Source of the DNA: Anaerolineae bacterium
GTDB taxonomy: Bacteria; Chloroflexota; Anaerolineae; SpSt-600
Assembly: GCA_025062375.1 (NCBI GenBank)
Contig: JANXAG010000016.1
Location: 1-39,081, forward strand
DNA length: 39,081 nt
Direction of reading: 5' to 3'
Position numbers and translations under genes: made by a program. Below are positions 27,515 to 36,583 of this stretch, piece by piece; position 1 is the first letter of the stretch, and each line of letters starts with the position of its first letter. The notes under the pieces are model-generated. The model made no database searches. It saw nothing but the letters and a program-made list of their open reading frames with translations, and was not told the origin of the DNA.

Positions 27515-27949
27515 ACCAATGCGCCTGGTCGGCTACCTTCAGTCATCACAATCTAAACACCCGGTTCTTCCACCGGAAGCGGAATTGGGAACCCTCTCCC
27601 ACCAGCGCATCCGTTATCCACGGCTTTCCTGTCCTCAGACTTAGCCCCATCACCTGCCCGGGAAGCGCCTCTTATGCCTTTTCGTCCACCAGCTCAGGAG
27701 GTCGGTCCCCCAGTGAGGACCCCCCTTCGGTCTTCCGGCCATTTCTTTTTAAGAAGACGACTTTCATAATATAGAGGCGGGACCTTTTTCCCTCGGGGTT
27801 GTTCCAGTCTGGAACAACCAGGGCCTCAGCCGCTGTGAGGAATGGATAGGCCTGCTCTGACGGCCTCGCCTTGCACACGGCAGATTAAACCTAAGTTCGG
27901 AGAGTTACCGGGTCCGGCGAGGGAAAATTGGCGGAAAGGATATTGCCTT
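27515..27949. other. Gene-poor stretch, probably decayed coding sequence
   Basis: No intact gene is convincing. A minus-strand frame at 27672-27878 reads protein-like (LTAAEALVVPDWNNPEGKR and onward) but has no ribosome-binding site or recognisable fold, so it may be the tail of a lost gene. A 10-bp inverted repeat, GGTTGTTCCA-gtc-TGGAACAACC, is at 27797-27819. Confidence 0.35.
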
Positions 27950-29203
27950 ATGAAAAGCCACGGACTATGGATAATGTTGGTAGGCATTTTGCTCCTTGGA
28001 AGTTGTGGGAGAACTTTGTACCCCCCCCATCGCCCCTCACCACACCCACGGTTAACCTATGCCCCTACTTCCCCCATCTCCGGAAAAAAATAACAACCTC
28101 ACCCCTGACTTACCCCGGAATCCTGCACCCACCTCTGGGCTATCGGTGGGTTGAAAGAAAAGTTGAGAGGGTTTCCCTAGTTGAGGATAGGCTGGTTTGG
28201 CTTAAGGAGGGGGTTCTGGAATGCATCCACTTCTCCGATCGTCAGGTGCTCTGGCGATACAATCCGCCCGTAAGCTTGCGGATCGCTGATATAGCAGTTG
28301 TAAAGGACAGGGTTTTCTTCTTGGCATATCAGCAATTAGGTCCATCCGCCCGACGCATTAGGGTTATAGCCCTGAGGCTTAATAGCGGTAGTCAGCTCTG
28401 GGAGCGCTCTTTATACGGTCCATTACTCCCTCTATGCTGCTGAGCATACGGTATATGTTTATGATGGGGTAATTTCCACGCTTACGGCTCTGGATTCCCA
28501 CACTGGTGAAATCCATTGGCAGTACACTGGCCAGTGTTCCGGCCCGGCACTAGCAGTGGAAGGGAGATTATGGGTGCAATGCGAGAAAAACTTAATTGAA
28601 CCGGATGAATGGACAGGAGAAATTAAGGCGCAACTGACTAATCTGGCAGCCGAACAGATTGCATATAAGGACGGCTTTTTGATAACCATCCAATCCGCCT
28701 GGCCCGAGAATATTACCCACCAAAGTCAACTTCCAGATACGTCTATAATCGTGTGGAAAAGACAACATGAACACCCGCTCTGGAGCGTTATTAACCCTGG
28801 TCCCCCTTCCGGTTTGTGGGTGAGTGAGAGGACATTAATTTACAGGGCAGGGAAGACTGTGCGGCACGTTAATCTCCAGAATGGTGCGATCGTGTGGGAA
28901 ACCAGACTTTCCGACGAAAGGGGCACAAACTTGCTTGGGGCTGGGAAAGTGCTTCTGGTGGGAAGCCATGCTGGCTATCTCCATGCGCTTGATAGGGAAA
29001 GTGGTCATCGGTTATGGAGTCGGGATCTCTGGACAAGCCTGAAGCCAGGCTCGTTCCATGTCACCGTATTGGGCGTCTATAAAGAGGCCGTTCTTCTGAA
29101 AATAGGTAAGTACGTGGCAATGCTGATTCCAAACGGGCAGACATCCTGGCCTATTCCACCGCCCACTCCTGCGCATGTGCCAGAACCGGAAGCATTTGAG
29201 TGA
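27950..29203 (+). pseudogene. Frameshifted PQQ/WD-like beta-propeller lipoprotein
   Basis: The first frame (ATG 27950) starts with a lipoprotein signal, MLVGILLLGSCG. The propeller part continues in a second frame to 28443 and a third frame to 29203. PQQ-type repeats are spread over the later two frames: LNSGSQLWERSL, then ALDSHTGEIHWQY, NLQNGAIVWETRL and ALDRESGHRLWSRDL. The first shift lies at or between a C8 run (28020-28027) and an A7 run near 28083-28089. The second, near 28411-28435, is not in a homopolymer and looks like a real indel. The intact form would be a membrane-tethered propeller protein of about 415 aa; the gene is either broken or affected by sequence errors. Confidence 0.75.
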
Positions 29204-29781
29204 AAAGCTCCCAAAATATCCAGACCGCCTGAGGACTGGTCTCCCCCTTCCCCTGCGGAAATTACCAGACTCTCACCCAAGTAAATGGCCGAAGCCCATC
29301 TTCAGATATTAACCAATTTCAAAGGAGCAAGAAGATACGCTGCCTGGGGGTTGTCTGGCCTCTGATTATTGGTCACAGATATATTTTTTCCCTGCCGATA
29401 GAGGTGGAGGAACGTAATTAATTCCGGTTCAGACCTGAATTTGAGATATCTGGCTTCGCTAACTCTATCATTCGGCCTGACATACTCCCATTAGCCCTTG
29501 TGCCAGGTCGTTATCGATGCTCAACCTGCGGAGTCGCTTGGGATAAGAGCTCCCCACGTCCAGCACCCTTTCGTCAGGCTGTACTGAGGGGCTTGAAGGC
29601 CATTTCCACCGTTTGGAAAATCCTGATGGGCTCCAAAATTACTACTGGGGGCTCTGGGCAACTTTTCTGCCGGAGTGCTGGTGCAGCAAAATATCCTGAT
29701 ACTCATCCGAACCTCAGCTTAAGTTTTTTGACATTGATGCCCATGTATGGTATTTTATCAGTGTTAAATTGAGAATCGGAG
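29204..29781. other. Gene-poor stretch before the Cas10-like gene
   Basis: No intact gene is supported. Plus-strand frames switch often; a short open stretch around 29575-29700 (ending NYYWGLWATFLPECWCSKIS) looks like former coding sequence. No CRISPR repeats are visible. Confidence 0.35.
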
Positions 29782-29787
29782 GTGGAT

Positions 29788-31932
29788 ATGAGCTCCCCCT
29801 TCTTCCCAGAAATGCACGACCTGGTCAAACTTGTTAACCCTAAGGGCTCATTCCCCACCAGGGATGGGAAACCTTTAACCCTTGCCGACAGCAGTGGTAA
29901 GGTCTTTGCCAATCTGGACCTTTCAAAGCTTGGTTTAGAAGACAAGAAATTCTTGCCCACCCTTCAGGCTATTTTTTACGCCGGCCATTTTCCTGAAGAG
30001 GAGTTGATCGATGCTCAGCTCAGAAAGAAGTTATTCTTGCTCGAATTAGCTCATAAGTTGGCCTCTGCCTTCCCGGAAAACGTTGTTCCCGCCTCAGGGG
30101 AGCCCACCTTTTCCTTTTATAAACTCTGGCAGCCTCAGCATGCTTCTTTAACTCAATTTACCCCTCCTATAAGCAACAGTCAGGCCTTAAAGGAAGCCCT
30201 GGAAATGGCCACCTCCTGGGAAAAGGGCCAGAGCTTTTGGGAGAAGTTTTCCTCGCATTTAAAGGTTCGGAGCTACTACGATTACAAGCCCTTTAACATA
30301 GCATCCCTTTTCGCTCATTCCTACCTCACTTCCCAATTTTACAAGGCCCTGGAAGAAAAAGTGGTAGAAATGGAATCTCCATGGAGACTTGCCCTTGAAG
30401 GGGAAGAAGCTTTTACACCTGAAGAAGCTGAGCAGAAGTGGTTTGGCCGTGTTGTATGGGGCCAGGTAAATTTCTACCAGAAGCCCCAGGTCCTTGATGA
30501 CCTCAAAGTTTTCCGCAAGCTTCAAGAAATTATAGCTGATTTAGAAGAGGCTTTCAATTCCAACGTAATCGCCACTTTTTACAATCACTTCTGGCTTTTT
30601 ATCCCGGGCAGAGACAAACAAAGCTTGGAAAAAATCGCCGATTTCTTTACAGAGAAAGGCTTTCCGGTGACCCTTCGCTACCAGGAAGCTCCTCTGGCTA
30701 CGTTAGGAGAATCCAGGGCTATAGAGTTCAGGATAATCCTCCTGGAAGCCATGGCTTCAGAACTGACACGCCTTAAAGGCGAAGAGGAAAGCCGGAAGGT
30801 GCAGCTGGAAGAAGACCTCAAAGTTCAAGAAAGACTTGCAGCCGAGTTGGAGAGAGAGATAGCGAAGCTTGAAGAGGAGCTCAAACGCCTTACCTCTCCC
30901 AAAACCCGTCATGCTACCCGTAAATTGAAGAAAGAAAGGGAGAAAACCTACGGGAACGTAACTTCTCGCCTTCAAACTCTGCGGCAAGAAATCAGCAATA
31001 TTGAGGGGAAGCTGAAGAAGATAAATGAAGAAATAGCCTGGCTGGAAGAGCAATTAGTTAGGGAAAGAGCCGAGAAAAGCAAAGGCCCTACATGGTACCA
31101 GGAAGAAAAACATCCCCCTGAGATACGAAAAAGACAAAAGGGGATAGAATTATGCCAGGTCTGCGAGGCAAGGGAGCCTGCTAAAGGCAGCGAACTTTGC
31201 TCCATATGTCAGGAGATCAGGACATCGGAAGGGGATTTTTCCAGCCAGATTTCCTGGCTTTCAGGAGGTTATCTCCTCTGGCTCTACTGTTTCTTTGAAC
31301 CAAGGTTCTGGCAACACGCCATACTCACCCTCTTCAGCAATTACCTGGACAAAGTAAACCCTGGCCTCTGGGGGGCCAGCCAGCGTTTTCATCTGAAGAC
31401 TTCTTTGCGGTGGCCTGTAATAATTAGAGACTTTATAGATGACCTTCAAAGCTTTCTCAAAGAGCTGGAGCTGGAAATATGCCGGCTCGTGGGAGCCAGA
31501 AATCGCATCCGCTTGGCTGATAACCTCTGGATTATGCCTATATCTCGGGGAACAAAAGTGGTAATCCTTCTCAGAAGTTACATAGCTCTCCTGGAGAAGT
31601 TTTTCCCTTCCCTTATCCCCTTAGCTGATATGCCCATATACCTGGGGATAAGCATAGCTCCAGCGTCAGAACCATTCTTCAGTCAGTGGCACTATTTGAG
31701 GCGCCCCCCTCAGCCGATAAGCCTTAAGCTTCCAGATCAGGAACGCCTGGAAGTGAGCATCAATATCATGAAGGAACTCATCCGCTACGGCGAAGTCATG
31801 ATAAGTTACCGCCAGAGGCGACGCCCATCTCTGGAGCAGGTCAGGATTGAGGAGCTTATTGCCAGGAATATAATCAAGCGCCAGGATGTGAAGACCTTCC
31901 AGCAGCTCATTGGCTGGGAAGCCCCCTCTTAA
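29788..31932 (+). CDS. Cas10-like (Csx11/Cmr2-type) protein lacking GGDD, with a central coiled coil
   Basis: Protein of 714 aa. Features that fit Cas10: an HD dyad at the N-terminus ([10 protein letters not shown]10-D11); [11 protein letters not shown] in the place of the family's AD-L-S helix; YKLWQP; a [17 protein letters not shown] stretch resembling the P-N-x-SL-x-DHS-x-LTA motif of Cas10 (H177; the Asp is Ala); a zinc ribbon C456xxC459-C471xxC474; and a C-terminal part with [18 protein letters not shown] like the second palm domain. The cyclase GGDD is absent; the matching place reads SRGT (586-589). A long coiled coil fills about 330-435. ATG 29788 follows GGAGG at 29778. No other cas gene or array is near. 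If not Cas10, it is an unknown zinc-ribbon/coiled-coil protein. Confidence 0.5.
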   Translation: MSSPFFPEMHDLVKLVNPKGSFPTRDGKPLTLADSSGKVFANLDLSKLGLEDKKFLPTLQAIFYAGHFPEEELIDAQLRKKLFLLELAHKLASAFPENVVPASGEPTFSFYKLWQPQHASLTQFTPPISNSQALKEALEMATSWEKGQSFWEKFSSHLKVRSYYDYKPFNIASLFAHSYLTSQFYKALEEKVVEMESPWRLALEGEEAFTPEEAEQKWFGRVVWGQVNFYQKPQVLDDLKVFRKLQEIIADLEEAFNSNVIATFYNHFWLFIPGRDKQSLEKIADFFTEKGFPVTLRYQEAPLATLGESRAIEFRIILLEAMASELTRLKGEEESRKVQLEEDLKVQERLAAELEREIAKLEEELKRLTSPKTRHATRKLKKEREKTYGNVTSRLQTLRQEISNIEGKLKKINEEIAWLEEQLVRERAEKSKGPTWYQEEKHPPEIRKRQKGIELCQVCEAREPAKGSELCSICQEIRTSEGDFSSQISWLSGGYLLWLYCFFEPRFWQHAILTLFSNYLDKVNPGLWGASQRFHLKTSLRWPVIIRDFIDDLQSFLKELELEICRLVGARNRIRLADNLWIMPISRGTKVVILLRSYIALLEKFFPSLIPLADMPIYLGISIAPASEPFFSQWHYLRRPPQPISLKLPDQERLEVSINIMKELIRYGEVMISYRQRRRPSLEQVRIEELIARNIIKRQDVKTFQQLIGWEAPS

Positions 31933-32032
31933 CAAAAAAGCCTGGAAGGAGTCACTAGGTCTCGGAGAGCTATCCAGAAACAATGGCCAGAGAGCTGGAA
32001 AAGGGAATACTTTGTTTCCTCGGAGGGGAAAA

Positions 32033-32482
32033 GTGAAAGTCCTGCTTTTAGCGAACGTGAAAGGATTAGGTAAAGCTGGAGATATCAAGGATGTGGCCGA
32101 CGGCTATGCTCGTAATTATCTTATCCCCAAGGGCTTAGCTGTGCCTGCTACACCTGAGAATTTGAGCAGGGCGGAATTCAAAAAGCGTGTCCAGGAAGAG
32201 AAAATGAAACGCCTGGCCGAAGATATGCACGCCTTAGCTGAGTTTCTCTCTGGCATGACCCTTACATTTAAAGTTAAGGCTGGGGAAAAAGACAAGTTAT
32301 TTGGTGCTGTAACGACTGCTGATATAGCCTTAGCCCTGGAAAAGGAACTGGGCCGCCCCTTTGATAAACATAAAATAGAGCTTGAAGAGCCTATAAAACA
32401 GCTGGGGATCTACAATGTCCCCATAAGGCTGATGCCTGGCCTTGTAGCTCAGGTCAGGGTAGTGGTAGAAAAAGAATCTTAG
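32033..32482 (+). CDS. rplI: 50S ribosomal protein L9
   Basis: Protein of 149 aa. The N-terminal domain has [33 protein letters not shown] and the long connecting helix; the C-terminal domain has [12 protein letters not shown]. The start is GTG 32033 with GGAGGGG at 32022-32028; the frame is open further upstream, but that part is not coding. It lies 100 bp after the Cas10-like gene and overlaps the convergent yjbQ gene by 4 bp. The usual partners rpsF, ssb and rpsR are absent. Confidence 0.97.
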   Translation: MKVLLLANVKGLGKAGDIKDVADGYARNYLIPKGLAVPATPENLSRAEFKKRVQEEKMKRLAEDMHALAEFLSGMTLTFKVKAGEKDKLFGAVTTADIALALEKELGRPFDKHKIELEEPIKQLGIYNVPIRLMPGLVAQVRVVVEKES

Positions 32483-32874
32483 AAGGACTCCACATGAATC
32501 AGGACCCGGCGGCTGCGGGGGCCATCGAATTCCGCCAGGTAAATGCCCTGCCAGGTCCCCAAAGTGAGCTTTCCGTCGGACACAAAAACGAAAGCGCTGT
32601 TTCCCACCACTGATGTTTTAACGTGGGCGTCAGCATTTCCTTCGGTATGATGATAGTGAGCTCCGGGAGGAGCCACCTTCCGTAAAACTTCCACTATGTC
32701 TTTCCTTACAGAAGGGTCCCATGTTTCGTTAACGGTTATTCCAGCGGTTGTATGGGGCACAAAAAGGTAGCAGATTCCTTCTTTAACCCCGCTCCCAGCC
32801 ACAACTTTCTGCACTTCCCCTGTTATATCCACCAGTTCTTCTTTGGAACGGGTTTGCACTTCAATAACTTTCAT
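32479..32874 (-). CDS. yjbQ: YjbQ family (UPF0047) protein
   Basis: A 131-aa protein of the YjbQ/UPF0047 family, with [11 protein letters not shown] and the [14 protein letters not shown] block, then [16 protein letters not shown]. The conserved His and Glu residues form a metal or phosphate pocket; E. coli YjbQ has weak thiamine-phosphate synthase activity, and the true role is unclear. GGAGGTGAGG precedes the ATG. It follows the GDT1-type gene by 6 bp. Confidence 0.93.
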   Translation of the reverse strand: MKVIEVQTRSKEELVDITGEVQKVVAGSGVKEGICYLFVPHTTAGITVNETWDPSVRKDIVEVLRKVAPPGAHYHHTEGNADAHVKTSVVGNSAFVFVSDGKLTLGTWQGIYLAEFDGPRSRRVLIHVESF

Positions 32875-32880
32875 CTTTCC

Positions 32881-33435
32881 TCACCTCCAAATTTCTAAAA
32901 GTTGCCAGAATCCGATGAGAATAAATAACGAACCAGCAAGATAAGACCGGAGCCGGGGTTCAACCTTTGCAAACAGGGATTGGCCCAGGTATATAGCCAC
33001 CACAGAAAGGAGGCCCAAAGCGCAGAGCACCCCCAGGAATACCGTAAAGGGCTCGTAGGAAACCGCAAAGAGGGCTGTTGCTATTTGAGTTTTATCCCCC
33101 ATCTCCGAAACAACGATCATAGTAAAAGCCGTAGAAAAGGGATCTTTAAGCTCGCATTTCATGCTTTCGTCAGAAGATTTGAGCGGGGTTAAAAGGCCAA
33201 AGCCTATAAAAATAACACCAGCAATGATTTTCACCCAGACCAGAGGAATAACTCGCGCTATAAATTCTCCGAACAGTATAGCCAGGCCATCGGTAATGGC
33301 GAATGCCAGCAGTGCCCCCAGCAGGAGAGATGCACGTTTATGGGTCCTTGAAGCGAGGCAGAACAAGGCCAGCTGGGTCTTATCGCCGATTTCAGCTAGG
33401 CTTATTGTGACAAAAGGGATTAAAAAACTCTGCAT
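32881..33435 (-). CDS. GDT1/TMEM165 (UPF0016) family cation transporter
   Basis: A 184-aa membrane protein with six predicted helices and the two family signatures E-x-G-D-K-T: EIGDKTQLAL in the first repeat and EMGDKTQIAT in the second. Family members exchange Mn2+ or Ca2+ for H+; a Mn2+ exporter role (MneA-like) is the likely bacterial function. AGGGGTG precedes the ATG. A promoter lies about 30 bp upstream, leaving no room for a manganese riboswitch. Confidence 0.92.
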   Translation of the reverse strand: MQSFLIPFVTISLAEIGDKTQLALFCLASRTHKRASLLLGALLAFAITDGLAILFGEFIARVIPLVWVKIIAGVIFIGFGLLTPLKSSDESMKCELKDPFSTAFTMIVVSEMGDKTQIATALFAVSYEPFTVFLGVLCALGLLSVVAIYLGQSLFAKVEPRLRSYLAGSLFILIGFWQLLEIWR

Positions 33436-33463
33436 TTTTCACCCCTTTTAAAATTCCCGGGGC

Positions 33464-33492
33464 ATTATAGCAGAAAAGGTTTTCTGAGACAA
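33464..33492 (-). promoter_or_regulatory. Promoter of the GDT1-type gene and yjbQ
   Basis: Minus-strand -35 TTGTCT (33487-33492), a 17-bp spacer and a perfect -10 TATAAT (33464-33469). Confidence 0.65.
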
Positions 33493-33584
33493 AAACACCT
33501 GTGAAACTTTGCCGTATTCAGGTGCAGCTTCTAAATCAGAGGGCTTCAGGTTGGCAAGGATGGGTCTAAAGCAAAATTTCCAAA

Positions 33585-33613
33585 TTGACAGGAAGTCCTG
33601 GCTCTGGTAATAT
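33585..33613 (+). promoter_or_regulatory. Promoter of the tRNA-Ser gene
   Basis: TTGACA (33585-33590), a 17-bp spacer and TAATAT (33608-33613). The predicted start coincides with the first bases of the tRNA. Confidence 0.7.
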
Positions 33614-33620
33614 TATCTTC

Positions 33621-33707
33621 GGAGGGATGGCCGAGTGGACGAAGGCGGCGGTCTTGAAAACCGCTGTGGGGTAAGCCCCACCGTGGGTTCGAATCCCACT
33701 CCCTCCG
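33621..33707 (+). tRNA. tRNA-Ser (anticodon TGA)
   Basis: Acceptor GGAGGGA pairs with TCCCTCC, discriminator G. The anticodon arm is GCGGT-CTTGAAA-ACCGC with TGA at 33655-33657. A long variable arm (GTGGGG/CCCCAC) and a T arm GTGGG-TTCGAAT-CCCAC follow. The class II shape and anticodon identify tRNA-Ser reading UCA and related codons. CCA is not encoded. Confidence 0.97.
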
Positions 33708-33729
33708 CCTTGCAGGTGCAGAAAAAGAT

Positions 33730-33969
33730 TTACTGGCTGAAAAAACTGAGGATTTTCTCTAAATTTGCCCCAAAACCGCTGAAAATATGATCATCCACAA
33801 TTATGGTCGGGGAGAGGACTCTGCCGGTTAGCTTTTTGAGTTCTTCAGCGAAAGCTGGATTTGTGCTAAAGTCCCTTTCTTCAAAGGGTATATTTTTCTG
33901 AGCAAAGAAACTCTTTGCTGCTTCACAATCGGCTCAGTGAGGCTGAGTGTAAATTATTACTTTCCTCAC
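33730..33969 (-). CDS. Candidate selenoprotein: short glutaredoxin-like protein (UxxC)
   Basis: Reading the in-frame TGA (33936-33934) as selenocysteine gives 79 aa with a full glutaredoxin fold: [10 protein letters not shown], then Sec12-Ala-Asp-Cys15, [18 protein letters not shown], and LSPTIIVDD with the cis-Pro, then [10 protein letters not shown]. The TGA sits exactly at the first Cys of the glutaredoxin CxxC. The GTG start overlaps the DUF255 gene stop (GTGA), so it is translated by coupling, and the frame is otherwise intact to TAA. A 7-bp hairpin follows the TGA. It resembles short Sec-containing glutaredoxin-like proteins of anaerobes. Without Sec decoding only an 11-residue peptide would be made. 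Confidence 0.85.
33901..33919 (-). promoter_or_regulatory. Putative bacterial SECIS element of the glutaredoxin-like gene
   Basis: On the minus strand AGCAAAG and CTTTGCT form a perfect 7-bp stem with loop AGTTT. The loop begins after 21 nt from the TGA and has G among its first two bases, as bacterial SECIS elements do. Confidence 0.65.
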
Positions 33970-36020
33970 AGTTTGTTCCCTCCGAGAATTTTCTCCAATT
34001 CTTCAGGCCTGGCTATAGGAAGGCGGCAGGTGTAGTTTTCACACAAATACACAATAGCCTGGCCTTCAGCAAGGGGTAAAGGCTCAAGCCAGGGAGCAAT
34101 TTTCAGGATGTTTTGCCTATCAGGGCCCCCGGGCCAGAAGAGAACTATCGCCTCTGGCAAAAACCGGACGCTAAGGATTCGTAAGAAGGTTTCGGCTTCC
34201 TGAGGGGATTTTGCTGCCACCACTATTTCCTTGACGGGGCCGAGGGCAAAGTCCATGGCTGTAAGCATAGAGGTGTAAGCTGAAGGCGCCCTGCCTATTA
34301 GACCAGCGGCCCCTTCCAGGATTTTCCATCCTTCTCTTTCCAGCTCGGTTTTTCCGGTAATACGGCTAAGTCGCAGGAGGACCAGGGCGGCCACAGAGTT
34401 ACCGGATGGAACGACCCCATCGTGAAAGGCTTTCATCGTTAAGGGCAGAGCCTGGTCTTTGACCCTTGAGAAGAGAAGGCCGTAGCCTTCAGGATCCCGG
34501 AAAAGTTCCAGCATTTTCTCCGCCAGAAGAAGGGCTTCTTCCAGGTAGCGGTGGTTGAAAGTAGCGCCGTAAAGCTCCAGTAACCCCCAGGCCAGAAAAG
34601 CATAGTCGTCCAGGAAAGCGGGGATTGCGCTTTCTCCATCAAAAAAGCGGTGGAACAAAACGCCCTCGCTCGTGCGCATTTCCCTCAGCAGAAATTCAGC
34701 CGCCTGAACAGCTGCCGCTGTATAAATTTTATCGTTCAGGATCCTGCCTCCCATGGCTAGAGCCGCTATCATCAGGCCGTTCCAATCCGTCAGGATTTTC
34801 TCGTCCTTCAAGGGGTGCGGACGCTGAAGGCGAGCCTGGAAAAGGGCTTGCCTGCCTTCTTCCAGAAACCTCTCAAGCTCTTCCAGGGTTAAACCTCTCT
34901 CGGTGGCGAACTCCTGTGGACTTCTGGCGATGAAGGGTACGCTTTTCTGGGCGCTTATCCCATAGAACGAACTAAAAAGCTCACCCCTTTCTTTGCCGAG
35001 AACAGCTTCCACTTCTTCCCTGGTCCAGAAGTAAAACCCTCCTTCTTCCCCGCTGCTCTCTGCGCTTTCGGAGGAATAGAAACCTCCCTCCGGGGATCTC
35101 AGGTCTCGGAGGGCATATTCAAAAATGCGGGATGCCATGGTTGCATAGAAGGAGTTGCCGGTAACCTGGAAAGTTTCCAGAAAGGCTATCGCCAAGAGGG
35201 CCTGGTCATACAACATTTTCTCAAAGTGGGGGATACGCCATCTTTCATCCACAGAATAACGGTGGAATCCGAACCCAATGTGATCCCAGATTCCACCTCT
35301 GCTCAAACCTTCCAGGGTTTTCTCAACCATCGTGAGGGCTAATTTTTCCCCCGAACGTTTCCACCACCGAAGGAGAAAATTTATGTGGGAGGTGATCGGG
35401 AATTTAGGGGCTTTTCCAAACCCACCATAGTGAGGGTCAAATTGGGAAGAAAGATTTTCGTAAGCAAGGCGAAGGAGGTTTTCTGTTACGGCTCCGGCAT
35501 AGGAAGCCTTAGGGGTTTTCTCCAGGAATTCTTTTACTCTTCCTCCAGTTCGCAGCAGTAAATCCTTCTGGTTTTCCCATAAGTAAGCTATCCTTTTTAG
35601 AAGATCCTTCAGACCTGGAAGGTTGTGACGGCTTTCTTTTGGGAAATAGGTGCCGGCGAAAAAGGGCTCTCCCTCCGGCGTAAGAAACACTGTTAGAGGC
35701 CATCCACCCCCGCCCGTCATAGCCTGGCATGCGGCCATGTAGAAGTGATCCACATCGGGCCTCTCTTCCCTATCCACTTTAACGGGGATGAAGTGACGGT
35801 TGAGAAGCTCTGCTATCTCTTCGTCTTCAAAGGACTCCCTCTCCATCACCATGCACCAGTGACAGGCAAGGTATCCTATAGAGAGAAAGATGGGTTTATC
35901 TTCGCGGCGGGCTTTTTCAAAGGCCTCTTCCCCCCAGGGATACCAATCAACAGGATTGTAGGCGTGATGGAGAAGGTAGGGACTTTTTTCATGGATTAGG
36001 CGATTTGGTTTCCCCTTCAT
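33966..36020 (-). CDS. DUF255 thioredoxin-domain protein (YyaL/SSP411 family)
   Basis: Protein of 684 aa. The N-terminal thioredoxin-like DUF255 domain has [21 protein letters not shown], a CHWC redox-like motif in [11 protein letters not shown], and [18 protein letters not shown]. The rest is an (alpha/alpha)6-type domain related to N-acylglucosamine epimerases ([23 protein letters not shown]). The function is not established. ATG 36020 overlaps the nitroreductase stop (ATGA); an upstream GTG at 36029 is less likely. It is coupled to the Sec-glutaredoxin gene after it. Confidence 0.92.
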   Translation of the reverse strand: MKGKPNRLIHEKSPYLLHHAYNPVDWYPWGEEAFEKARREDKPIFLSIGYLACHWCMVMERESFEDEEIAELLNRHFIPVKVDREERPDVDHFYMAACQAMTGGGGWPLTVFLTPEGEPFFAGTYFPKESRHNLPGLKDLLKRIAYLWENQKDLLLRTGGRVKEFLEKTPKASYAGAVTENLLRLAYENLSSQFDPHYGGFGKAPKFPITSHINFLLRWWKRSGEKLALTMVEKTLEGLSRGGIWDHIGFGFHRYSVDERWRIPHFEKMLYDQALLAIAFLETFQVTGNSFYATMASRIFEYALRDLRSPEGGFYSSESAESSGEEGGFYFWTREEVEAVLGKERGELFSSFYGISAQKSVPFIARSPQEFATERGLTLEELERFLEEGRQALFQARLQRPHPLKDEKILTDWNGLMIAALAMGGRILNDKIYTAAAVQAAEFLLREMRTSEGVLFHRFFDGESAIPAFLDDYAFLAWGLLELYGATFNHRYLEEALLLAEKMLELFRDPEGYGLLFSRVKDQALPLTMKAFHDGVVPSGNSVAALVLLRLSRITGKTELEREGWKILEGAAGLIGRAPSAYTSMLTAMDFALGPVKEIVVAAKSPQEAETFLRILSVRFLPEAIVLFWPGGPDRQNILKIAPWLEPLPLAEGQAIVYLCENYTCRLPIARPEELEKILGGNKL

Positions 36021-36574
36021 GGTTCCCACCTGTTCAGGAAAACATATTTTTCCAGGGGAAGCCTCGGGGGCCTTGTCCTCTCGGCTTCCACCTGTTTTTC
36101 GGTTAAGAGCGGACTCATCGTTCTGGAGTGTTTCCCCACAATGATTAAAGTTATCACTTTCATGTCTTCTGGGATTCCCAATATCTCTTTGACTTTATCT
36201 TCTTGATAACCGGCTATTGGGTGAGCCACGAGTCCCAGCTCAGTGGCTCTCAGGATGAGAAAAGCGGTAGCTAATCCGGTGTCGAAGAGGTAGTATTCCC
36301 GGCCTTTTATATCGCAATCCAGATCCTTTCGCGTAACTACTGCTATGATCATGGAAGAAAGCCTGGTCCACTCGTTCCCCCGGCTCATAGCTTGCCATAA
36401 TTTTTCCAGTACTTCTCGCTCGTAGACAAACACAAAGCGCCAGGGTTGATTGTTGAAGCAGGACGGAGCAAGCCCGGCACTTTCACCCAGATCTCTTATC
36501 AATTCAGGAGTTATTTCAACAGGTTCCAGAGAGCGGTATGCTCTGCGAGTTCTTATAGCTTCTATCACATCCAT
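36017..36574 (-). CDS. Nitroreductase family FMN protein
   Basis: A 185-aa protein with the nitroreductase pattern: [13 protein letters not shown] near the N-terminus (phosphate-binding Arg residues), [15 protein letters not shown], the central helix [16 protein letters not shown], and [15 protein letters not shown] near the C-terminus. Such enzymes reduce nitro groups, quinones or other small acceptors with NAD(P)H; the substrate is unknown. It is the first gene of a redox operon with the DUF255 and Sec-glutaredoxin genes, and begins 9 bp after the hemerythrin/PAS gene. Confidence 0.92.
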   Translation of the reverse strand: MDVIEAIRTRRAYRSLEPVEITPELIRDLGESAGLAPSCFNNQPWRFVFVYEREVLEKLWQAMSRGNEWTRLSSMIIAVVTRKDLDCDIKGREYYLFDTGLATAFLILRATELGLVAHPIAGYQEDKVKEILGIPEDMKVITLIIVGKHSRTMSPLLTEKQVEAERTRPPRLPLEKYVFLNRWEP

Positions 36575-36583
36575 AGAACCCCT

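Noticed and set aside
27515-29781. CRISPR array linked to the Cas10-like gene
   Set aside because: No regularly spaced direct repeats are visible in either flank.
33436-33470. Manganese (yybP-ykoY) riboswitch before the GDT1-type transporter
   Set aside because: The promoter leaves a leader of only about 25-30 nt, too short for that riboswitch.
33621-33707. tRNA-Sec beside a selenoprotein gene
   Set aside because: The anticodon is TGA (serine, reads UCA), not TCA as tRNA-Sec needs, and the acceptor and T stems have ordinary tRNA-Ser lengths.
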